A stretch of DNA of 49,549 bases, from positions 1-49,549 of the forward strand of contig JAWOIE010000094.1 of assembly GCA_046484825.1 (NCBI GenBank). The letters are read 5' to 3'. The notes below the pieces were generated by a model, which saw only the letters and a program-made list of their open reading frames with translations, was not told where the DNA came from and made no database searches. This DNA is from CAJYAN01 sp046484825. GTDB taxonomy: Bacteria; Pseudomonadota; Gammaproteobacteria; UBA6429; Thiohalophilaceae. A program made the translations under genes and the position numbers. Shown here one piece after another: positions 43,215 to 49,549 of this stretch (the first letter of the stretch is position 1; each line of letters opens with the position of its first letter).

Positions 43215-45189
43215 TTGCAACCTCCATGGGCTCAACCACAGAATCATTCAGCGCCTTATTGGCCGGCAATAAGATACTGACACAGGCGCCATTACCGGAT
43301 TCATTATTTCTCAGCTGTATTGCCCCACCATGATGTTTGACAATACCGTAACTCACAGAAAGTCCCAGACCGGTACCCTTGCCCTCTTCCTTGGTGGTAA
43401 AGAAGGGATCAAATATCCTGCAAAGGTACTCCTCGGCGATACCACTGCCGCCATCACGGATTTCGATACAAATATCCTGCCGCTCATGGGTAAAGAACGC
43501 ATTGAGGAGGATACTGCCGCCTTCCCTGGAAGCCTGCATGGCGTTGAGCAGAATATTGACCAGCACCTGTTGCAGGAGTTTGTCATCACCATACATCAGC
43601 AGATCTGCCTCAATATGTTTCTTGAGCTGGATGTTTTGCATTTCAAATCGATGATGTAATAAGGACAGCGTTTCATCGATCAGCTCGCTCATATCAAACT
43701 GCCGATACTCCGGCGGGGTCTCGCGGGCAAAGCTTAAAATGCCCTGCACAATCGTGGCGCAGCGTTTGCCCTCTTTCTTGAGCAGACGAATATCGCTCAA
43801 CAGTTCCGGGTCATTGTCTTTAAGCGAATCCTCGATCAGGGATGCCAGTGACATCATATTCATTAGCGGATTATTTATTTCATGGCCGATGCCTGCCGCC
43901 ATCTGACCCACCGAGGCCAGGCGCTCGGACTGGCGCGCGGCCTTCTCGGCCTTGTCGCGTTCCGCCTTGGCCCGTTCCAGGCTATCAGTCAGATAATTGT
44001 ACGCCCGGCCAGCCTGGCCTATTTCATCACGACGATTTTCCTCATAACGCACACCACGTTCGCCATCCGCATAGCGCCGGATAATGTCCGCCAGCTCATA
44101 GACGGGACGGGTTAATTGATAGGCCGCCCAGACCGCCAGCAACAGGCTGACGACCAACAATACCGCCATCAACCACCAGATGGACTGCCGCATGGTATTG
44201 ATGGGGGCAAAGATCACATCCGATTCGGTTTCGACCACCAGTAGCCAGCGTGTCGCCCGGTCATCAAAAGGGGCGATCTTGTGGTAAAACAACATCCGGC
44301 CATCCTCGCGGAAAATGGAGCCGGTCTTCTCGGCTCCGGCAACCTGCTGCCATTCGGTGGGCGTGAGCTCGGCCGAGAGACGATACTCCGAGCGCATCTG
44401 GTCGGCAAAGCGCTTGGCGGTATCCGCGTGATACAGGTAGATACCATCACGCGGCGTGTCGGGATTGAGTTCCACAATATAGGCATTCCGGGGAAAACCG
44501 CGCAGAGAGGATTCCATAGTGGCATCCATGCGTGAGCCCCACATGTTGACGACCAGAAAGCCCTCGGGTTGATCTACCTCATCCTTGAGCCTGATGGTGT
44601 AGCGAATCATTGAGGGACAGAACTCGAGACCCGGCACGACCTGACCCAGTTCAAAATCGGACAGGGTCACATCGGCCAGACTGGTCATGGCCGATTTAAA
44701 AAAACTCTTGTTGGATTGATCGGCAATAAACAGCCTTGGCACCTGTGGATCTTCGAGTTTGGGCTCAATGGGTTTACCCTCTTTGACTTTCACGAGGGTC
44801 TTGCCGTCCGGGCCGATAAAGCGCAAGGCCTGGATACTGTTAACGGCAAGCTGATAGTTGAGAAAAAACGCCTCCAGGTCGTCGGCCCGCTGCTTGTATT
44901 CGGCATTGCTGACCTCGCCGCTGGCATGCCCCCGGATCGCCAGGGCAAACTGTCTGACCGCTGGGACCTGGGCGAGACCCGCCGCGATCGACTTCTGATT
45001 TTTCAGGATTAGGATGAGCTCATCGGCGATTTTATCCAGGCTACCGTGCAATTCTTGCGCGGTGCGATCACGGACTTCCTGTTCCATGCGATCCACAACA
45101 CCAAAGAGCAGAATCAGTAATGGAATTACTGTCAGCAGACTCAATGAGATAAAAAATTTATGCCGAAGTTGCACTCTGCTACACACCAC
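43204..45189 (-). CDS. membrane sensor histidine kinase with periplasmic sensor domain
   Basis: Up to 661 residues. First membrane span at about 13-31, then some 300 periplasmic residues of a likely double-Cache type sensor (ALRFIGPDGKTLVKVKEGKP, PDTPRDGIYLYHADTAKRF), second span at about 333-355, HAMP, and a coiled linker. The kinase core carries H-box GHEINNPL (His near 435), N-box NILLNAMQAS, DGGSGI, FDPFFTTK and GTGLGLSVSYG. Its partner is the overlapping NtrC-type regulator. The start is a GTG at 45189; GTGs at 45186 and 45174 are alternatives, as none has a clear Shine-Dalgarno. The ligand is unknown; a sulfur compound is an inference from context. Confidence 0.92.
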   Translation of the reverse strand: MVCSRVQLRHKFFISLSLLTVIPLLILLFGVVDRMEQEVRDRTAQELHGSLDKIADELILILKNQKSIAAGLAQVPAVRQFALAIRGHASGEVSNAEYKQRADDLEAFFLNYQLAVNSIQALRFIGPDGKTLVKVKEGKPIEPKLEDPQVPRLFIADQSNKSFFKSAMTSLADVTLSDFELGQVVPGLEFCPSMIRYTIRLKDEVDQPEGFLVVNMWGSRMDATMESSLRGFPRNAYIVELNPDTPRDGIYLYHADTAKRFADQMRSEYRLSAELTPTEWQQVAGAEKTGSIFREDGRMLFYHKIAPFDDRATRWLLVVETESDVIFAPINTMRQSIWWLMAVLLVVSLLLAVWAAYQLTRPVYELADIIRRYADGERGVRYEENRRDEIGQAGRAYNYLTDSLERAKAERDKAEKAARQSERLASVGQMAAGIGHEINNPLMNMMSLASLIEDSLKDNDPELLSDIRLLKKEGKRCATIVQGILSFARETPPEYRQFDMSELIDETLSLLHHRFEMQNIQLKKHIEADLLMYGDDKLLQQVLVNILLNAMQASREGGSILLNAFFTHERQDICIEIRDGGSGIAEEYLCRIFDPFFTTKEEGKGTGLGLSVSYGIVKHHGGAIQLRNNESGNGACVSILLPANKALNDSVVEPMEVANVG

Positions 45190-45199
45190 CCGTATAAGT

Positions 45200-45210
45200 T
45201 GCAGATTGCA
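45200..45210. promoter_or_regulatory. TGCA-N3-TGCA site close to the kinase start
   Basis: TGCAGATTGCA on the plus strand, 11 bp upstream of the kinase GTG. If the regulator binds here, it would block its own operon. Confidence 0.45.
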
Positions 45211-45263
45211 GACTAGCAGAGTAATTCTGGAGGGTCTATATCCGGAGAATATATAAGTATTTT

Positions 45264-45299
45264 ATTATATTATAATTGCAAAATGCATATTTAGTGCAA
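45264..45299 (-). promoter_or_regulatory. possible sigma-70 promoter of the kinase/regulator operon
   Basis: Minus strand TATAAT at 45269-45274 (a second overlapping copy at 45264-45269) with TTGCAC at 45294-45299, 19 bp apart. The -10 box is perfect, but the spacing is longer than usual. Confidence 0.4.
45277..45287. promoter_or_regulatory. TGCA-N3-TGCA site in the kinase promoter
   Basis: TGCAAAATGCA on the plus strand, inside the spacer of the predicted kinase promoter and just upstream of its TATAAT box, a position that would hinder RNA polymerase. Confidence 0.45.
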
Positions 45300-45305
45300 A
45301 GTGAA

Positions 45306-45626
45306 TTATTTTTGTCGTTGGGCGAGCAGGTGTTGCAGTTCATTACGATAGACAAAGCCGGGCAAGGCAAAAACCAGGAACAGGCACAGGGTCGTCACAT
45401 AAAACTCCCAGTCCTGGCTGTGAATTTCACCGGTCGCCCGTGTCTCCAGCCCCAGCGCCAGCAAACCGACCAGGAAGTAGTAGACGAACCATTCCATCCA
45501 GCGGATGAGGTTGCGCTTCCCCTGTATGGGCGTCGGCAGGAAAACAAAGACCTTTTCGCTTAACCAGGGCAGATTGGCGGCTGCCAGGGCCAGAAGTACC
45601 AGCAATAGGACGGATATACTGAGCAT
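45306..45626 (-). CDS. DUF2818 family membrane protein
   Basis: A 106-residue protein with three hydrophobic spans. Family features: ALAAANLPWLSEKVF near the start, RNLIRWMEWFVYYFLVGLLALGLE in the middle and FALPGFVYR near the end. DUF2818 genes usually stand directly after nuoN in proteobacteria, as here (21 bp gap), suggesting a link with complex I. No activity known. Confidence 0.88.
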   Translation of the reverse strand: MLSISVLLLVLLALAAANLPWLSEKVFVFLPTPIQGKRNLIRWMEWFVYYFLVGLLALGLETRATGEIHSQDWEFYVTTLCLFLVFALPGFVYRNELQHLLAQRQK

Positions 45627-45647
45627 TATGATATGGTGTGTCGTTGA

Positions 45648-47090
45648 TTAGGGAGTGATGATGGTAGCGACACAGAACGCCATTAGCAAGCCGGGATAGA
45701 GCCCCAGACCCAATACCAGCAGCCCATTTGCGCTCAGGACCACCCGCATGTCATTACTCGCCACCAGTGCAGAGGCATCTTCTGCCTTATCGAAGTACAT
45801 CATTTTGATCACCCGCAGGTAGTAGAAGGCACCGATAATGGAAAAGACCACCGCGGTAATCGCCAGCCATATCAACCCGGTGCTGGCGACGAGAGCCTTC
45901 AGGACCGCCAGTTTGGCCCAGAAACCGAGAAAGGGTGGCACGCCGGCCATGGAAAACATCAGAATGAGCATAATAAAGGCAAACCACGGGCTACGCTCGT
46001 TGAGTCCCTTGAAATCCACCAGACGCTCTGCCTCAAAGCCCTGGCGTCCCATGAGGATAATCATGCCGAAGGCACCCAACGACATGAGCACATAGACCAG
46101 TACATAAAACAGGGATGCCGCATAGCCCGCTGCGGTCCCGGTGAGTACGCCGAGGAGGAGAAAACCCACGTGGGAAATCGCCGAATAGGCCAGCATGCGT
46201 TTGAGATTGTCCTGGGCGATGGCAATGATGTTCCCCAGGGCCATGGAGGCAATGGCCAGCAGGATCAGGATGTCCTGCCACTGTTCCTGCAGGGAGCCCA
46301 TACCATCGACAAGCAGGCGCATTAACATGGCAAAGGCCGCCAGCTTGGGGGCTGCCGCCAGGTATAGAGTCACCGCAGTGGGGGCGCCATGATAGACATC
46401 GGGCACCCACATGTGAAAGGGTACCGCCCCCAGCTTGAAGGCCACACCAACAATCAGAAAGACCATACCAAAGGAGAGCAGAATCTTGTCCTGCACGTTG
46501 GGGAGACGTTCGTTGATGAGCGCCAGGTCCAGCGTCCCGGTGACGCCGTAGAGAATGGACATGCCATAGAGCAACATACCCGAGGCGATGGCGCCGAGGA
46601 CAAAATACTTCATGGCGGCCTCGGAGGCCTGTGCCGAATCTCGTTGCAAGGCCACCATGGCGTACATACACAAGGAGAGCAGTTCCAGACCAAGGTAGAT
46701 GGTCAGGAAATTCTGTGCTGATACCAGGATCATCATACCCAGCACACCAAAGAGGCCGAGTATATAAAATTCACCCTTGAACATGCCATGATCGCGCAAA
46801 TAATCCTTGGCATACAGAAAGGTAACCATGCCGGCAATAACAATACCCATTTTCAGGACGTCCGCCAGGGGATCGCGCACAAAGGTGTCACTAAAGGTCA
46901 TGATGCGGCTATCGGAAAAGCTCACGGCAATCAGGACAAAGACACCCAGCAGGCTGGCCATGGCAAGAATATAGGTGGCGCCACGAGAACGATCGCTGAG
47001 AAAAAGATCTACCAGCAGGACCACGCAGGCCATGGTCAATAAAAATATCTCCGGCAACGCGGGAAGAAAATTCGGCAGTGGAAAGTTCAT
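45648..47090 (-). CDS. nuoN: NADH-quinone oxidoreductase subunit N
   Basis: A 480-residue antiporter-like proton-channel subunit of complex I, with 14 spans. Marks: an early PALPEIFLLTMACVVLLVDLF segment, the conserved glutamate in YLGLELLSLCMYAMVAL, a loop containing GAVPFHMWVPDVYHGAPTAV, DNLKRMLAYSAISHVGFLLLGV and GVPPFLGFWAKLAVLKALV. Fourth from the end of the nuo operon in this direction; follows nuoM by 16 bp. Confidence 0.96.
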   Translation of the reverse strand: MNFPLPNFLPALPEIFLLTMACVVLLVDLFLSDRSRGATYILAMASLLGVFVLIAVSFSDSRIMTFSDTFVRDPLADVLKMGIVIAGMVTFLYAKDYLRDHGMFKGEFYILGLFGVLGMMILVSAQNFLTIYLGLELLSLCMYAMVALQRDSAQASEAAMKYFVLGAIASGMLLYGMSILYGVTGTLDLALINERLPNVQDKILLSFGMVFLIVGVAFKLGAVPFHMWVPDVYHGAPTAVTLYLAAAPKLAAFAMLMRLLVDGMGSLQEQWQDILILLAIASMALGNIIAIAQDNLKRMLAYSAISHVGFLLLGVLTGTAAGYAASLFYVLVYVLMSLGAFGMIILMGRQGFEAERLVDFKGLNERSPWFAFIMLILMFSMAGVPPFLGFWAKLAVLKALVASTGLIWLAITAVVFSIIGAFYYLRVIKMMYFDKAEDASALVASNDMRVVLSANGLLVLGLGLYPGLLMAFCVATIITP

Positions 47091-47106
47091 GCGCTTTACC
47101 GTCCCC

Positions 47107-48627
47107 TTACTTCAGTTTTGTCGTTGTGACGTGCTGTACCAGATTGCTAACACTGGCATCCATGACTTCGAGTAATGGCGCAGGATACAAACCAAAGAAC
47201 AACACGGTAATGGCGAGAATCCCTAAAAAGAAAAACTCGCGGCGATTGATATCTTTCAGGGCCTTGACTGCTTCACTGGTAACCTCACCAAAAATGACTC
47301 GCTTCACCATCCACAGGGTGTAGGCCGCACCCAGAATCAGGGTAGTCGCCGCCAGGAAGGCAATCCAGAAATTGGCCTTAAAGGCTGACAGGATAACCAT
47401 GAACTCACCAACGAAGCCCGAGGTCCCCGGCAGGCCGGCATTGGCCATGGCAAAGAACACCATAAAAGCGGCAAAGGTCGGCATGGTGTTGACCACGCCA
47501 CCATAGTCTTTGATCATACGCGAATGCATCCGGTCATACATGACCCCGACACAAAGAAACATTGCGGCAGAGATAAAGCCATGGGAGATCATCTGCACCA
47601 TGGCGCCTTCAATGCCCATAACCGCACCATTATAAGAGCCTGTATTGCCGGCAATAGCCCAGATAATAAAAAAGCCCAGAGTCACGAAACCCATGTGTGA
47701 AATAGAAGAATAGGCGATCAGCTTCTTCATATCCTGCTGCACCAGCGCCACAAAACCAATATAGACCACGGCAATGAGCGACAGGCTAATCATCAAGGTA
47801 TCAAAGGCATGACTGGCATCCGGGGTGATCGGCAGGGAAAAGCGCAGAAAACCATAGGCCCCCAGTTTCAGCATGATCGCCGCCAGGATCACCGACCCCC
47901 CGGTGGGTGCCTCGACGTGGGCATCCGGCAACCAGGTGTGGACCGGCCACATGGGGATCTTCACCGCAAAGGCGACCAGGAAGGCCAGAAAGATAAGTTT
48001 TTGCACATCGAGATCGATGGGGAGCTTATGAAACTCGAGAATAGAAAAACTGCCCGTTTGAAAAAACAGGTAGAGCAAGGCGATCAGCATGAACACCGAG
48101 CCGAAAAAGGTGTACAGGAAAAACTTGATGGTGGCGTAGACGCGGCGTGGCCCACCCCAGACCCCAATGACAATAAACATGGGGATCAGCAGGGCTTCCC
48201 AAAAGACATAGAAGAGCGCGGCATCAAGTGCGGCAAAGACGCCATTCATAAGCCCTTCCATGATCAGGAAGGCCGCCATATATTGCGCTGCCTTGAACTG
48301 GATCACTTCCCAGGCCGCAATAATCACCAGCACCGAGACAAAGGTCGTCAACAATATCAGGGGCATGGAAATACCATCTACCCCCAGGTGGTAATTCACA
48401 TTAAAGGGTTCGATCCAGGGCAGCAGTTCGACAAACTGCATATTGGCCGTATCCATCTGAAAATGGGTATACAGTGGGATCGATAACAGGAAGGTCACCA
48501 CCGCCACAACCAACGACAGCATGCGGGCCTCAGGTGCATTTTTATCCCCGCCCGTTGCCAAGACCAACAGGCCACCGAGTATGGGCACCCAAATAACTAA
48601 ACTAAGTAATGGCCAATCAGCAAACAT
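47107..48627 (-). CDS. nuoM: NADH-quinone oxidoreductase subunit M
   Basis: A 506-residue antiporter-like proton-channel subunit of complex I. Marks: YHLGVDGISMPLILLTTFVSVLVI, the essential glutamate in FYVFWEALLIPMFIVIGVWGG, KIPMWPVHTWLPDAHVEAPTGGSVILAAIMLKLGAYG (conserved lysine and His) and DMKKLIAYSSISHMGFVTLG. Fourteen spans. Lies between nuoL and nuoN. Confidence 0.97.
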   Translation of the reverse strand: MFADWPLLSLVIWVPILGGLLVLATGGDKNAPEARMLSLVVAVVTFLLSIPLYTHFQMDTANMQFVELLPWIEPFNVNYHLGVDGISMPLILLTTFVSVLVIIAAWEVIQFKAAQYMAAFLIMEGLMNGVFAALDAALFYVFWEALLIPMFIVIGVWGGPRRVYATIKFFLYTFFGSVFMLIALLYLFFQTGSFSILEFHKLPIDLDVQKLIFLAFLVAFAVKIPMWPVHTWLPDAHVEAPTGGSVILAAIMLKLGAYGFLRFSLPITPDASHAFDTLMISLSLIAVVYIGFVALVQQDMKKLIAYSSISHMGFVTLGFFIIWAIAGNTGSYNGAVMGIEGAMVQMISHGFISAAMFLCVGVMYDRMHSRMIKDYGGVVNTMPTFAAFMVFFAMANAGLPGTSGFVGEFMVILSAFKANFWIAFLAATTLILGAAYTLWMVKRVIFGEVTSEAVKALKDINRREFFFLGILAITVLFFGLYPAPLLEVMDASVSNLVQHVTTTKLK

Positions 48628-48648
48628 CTATTCCAACCCTTTTTATTC

Positions 48649-49272
48649 TTATATCCAGCCCAGGACATAGGAGGCAAGTAAAAACATCAAACCCAGAATC
48701 ATCGCAAAGGCGTAATGATACAAATAACCGGTCTGCACCCTACGCAACACGCCGGAGCACCAGCCAACGGTCTTTGCTGAGCCATTGATGATCATGCCAT
48801 CAATCAATTTTGTGTCGCCGGCCTGCCATAACACACGGCCAATACCACGACTACCACCGGCAAAAAATATTTCATTAAAGCGGTCTGCGTAATACTTGTT
48901 ATCCAGCACAGTATGGATAAGCTTGAATTTTTTCTCGAACCAGGCAGGAATGTCTGGCCGTTTCATATAAAGGAAGTACGCCGTCAAAACACCGGTAGCG
49001 GCCAACCAGAATGGTGCTGTAACAAAGCCATGGGTGATCATTCCCCAAACGCCATGATAATCCTTAGCAAGCTTAGCCAGGACATCATGTTGCGGCAGGA
49101 CATAAATGGCATCACCAAAGAATTTTCCAAAGGCCATGGAATCAACATAGAAGGCACCGATAACGACGGACGGAATGGCCAGCAATATTAATGGCAAGGT
49201 GACCACCCAGGGTGTCTCATGCAAATGGGAACGTGTATGCTCATCCATGCGTTCCTTACCATGGAAGACCAT
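48649..49272 (-). CDS. nuoL: NADH-quinone oxidoreductase subunit L, C-terminal part only
   Basis: About 207 codons of the C-terminal end of NuoL (normally 600 or more residues). Recognisable NuoL sequence begins at MVFHGKERMDEHTRSHLHETP and includes VTLPLILLAIPSVVIGAFY, the long lateral-helix region, LDNKYYADRFNEIFFAGGSRGIGRVLW and a final hydrophobic span. Upstream of the methionine at 49270-49272 the frame continues into unrelated sequence (see 49273-49549) and the expected preceding residues, such as a phenylalanine-rich FF in front of MVFHG, are missing. So the gene is interrupted here, most likely by a join in the assembly. Confidence 0.9.
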   Translation of the reverse strand: MVFHGKERMDEHTRSHLHETPWVVTLPLILLAIPSVVIGAFYVDSMAFGKFFGDAIYVLPQHDVLAKLAKDYHGVWGMITHGFVTAPFWLAATGVLTAYFLYMKRPDIPAWFEKKFKLIHTVLDNKYYADRFNEIFFAGGSRGIGRVLWQAGDTKLIDGMIINGSAKTVGWCSGVLRRVQTGYLYHYAFAMILGLMFLLASYVLGWI

Positions 49273-49549
49273 GTGGCATACTGGGGCAGGCCCTGCGTGA
49301 GCACGTACACCAGCAGTTGCTCGGGCAGCGGCACGAAGGACTGCCGTCCGCAGGCGCTCAACGGCGACGGCTGCCAGGACTATCGCAACTGCTGCACATC
49401 CGCGACGTGGGTGGGCCAGGCGATGGCGATTCAGCTTATGAACCAGAAGGCACTGTGGAATCACAACCCGTTCTTCGATTACGTGGACAGGTGGATGGGC
49501 TACGGCAGCGACCCTGGCGTAGCCAACGGTGACTGGCTGCAGCCGGGTT
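49273..49549 (+). other. unrelated partial open frame, probable chimeric contig end
   Basis: The plus strand is open for 92 codons from 49273 to the edge, with no start of its own, and has a biased, secreted-protein-like composition: several cysteines (C8, C15 and a later CC), then ATWVGQAMAIQLMNQKALWN and PFFDYVDRWMGYGSDPG. The final motif recalls C-terminal parts of polysaccharide-degrading enzymes, but I cannot assign it firmly. The base composition is richer in GC than the neighbouring nuoL segment. No connection to complex I. Confidence 0.6.

Overview
The window looks like a piece of a gammaproteobacterial chromosome, probably from a sulfur-oxidising bacterium. The evidence is the gene order initiator-tRNA / rimP / nusA / infB / rbfA / truB / rpsO / pnp, the nuoL-nuoM-nuoN-DUF2818 end of a complex I operon, and soxY and soxZ carrier genes with a periplasmic DsrE-like protein. 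No rRNA, CRISPR array, complete insertion sequence or prophage was seen. The exact genus cannot be read from the sequence.

Layout. 0.2-10.5 kb (+ strand): mostly accessory genes, including a TSUP anion exporter, a PAS-GGDEF diguanylate cyclase, a VIT/CCC1 membrane protein, a hemolysin-III-like protein, two EamA transporters flanking a 73-residue protein, a YCII-like protein, a FemAB/BioF2-type acyltransferase with a tightly coupled unknown gene, MntP and a GNAT acetyltransferase. 11.0-17.7 kb: a PEP-CTERM protein, then a solute-symporter locus (DUF4212 small subunit, large Na+/solute symporter with an EF-hand-like loop, small membrane protein, and a DEDDh-exonuclease/CBS/DUF294 fusion) facing a conserved unknown gene. 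17.9-27 kb (- strand): a P-type cation ATPase, a methyltransferase with a regulatory domain, and an RND pump with its adaptor. 27.3-30.5 kb: a YebC-family protein, a SelW-like protein, a secreted HbpS/GlcG-like protein, a membrane protein and a lipoprotein.

30.8-39.9 kb (- strand): the transcription/translation operon from tRNA-fMet and rimP through pnp. The tRNA has its own promoter and terminator. The rimP operon has an extended -10 promoter followed by an intrinsic terminator before the first gene, an arrangement suited to attenuation.

40.0-45.3 kb: the most interesting region. soxYZ (+) and a dsrE-family gene (-) converge, each with a good match to a sigma-54 (-24/-12) promoter. Next to them lies a membrane histidine kinase with an NtrC-type, GAFTGA-containing response regulator. 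The same 11-bp motif, TGCA-N3-TGCA, occurs upstream of soxY, upstream of the dsrE-like gene, and twice in front of the kinase/regulator operon. I infer a locally encoded, autoregulated sigma-54 regulon controlling periplasmic sulfur-carrier proteins.

45.3-49.27 kb (- strand): DUF2818, nuoN, nuoM and the C-terminal third of nuoL. nuoL stops being recognisable at about 49,273. The last ~277 bases carry an unrelated open frame on the other strand, most simply a chimeric contig end.
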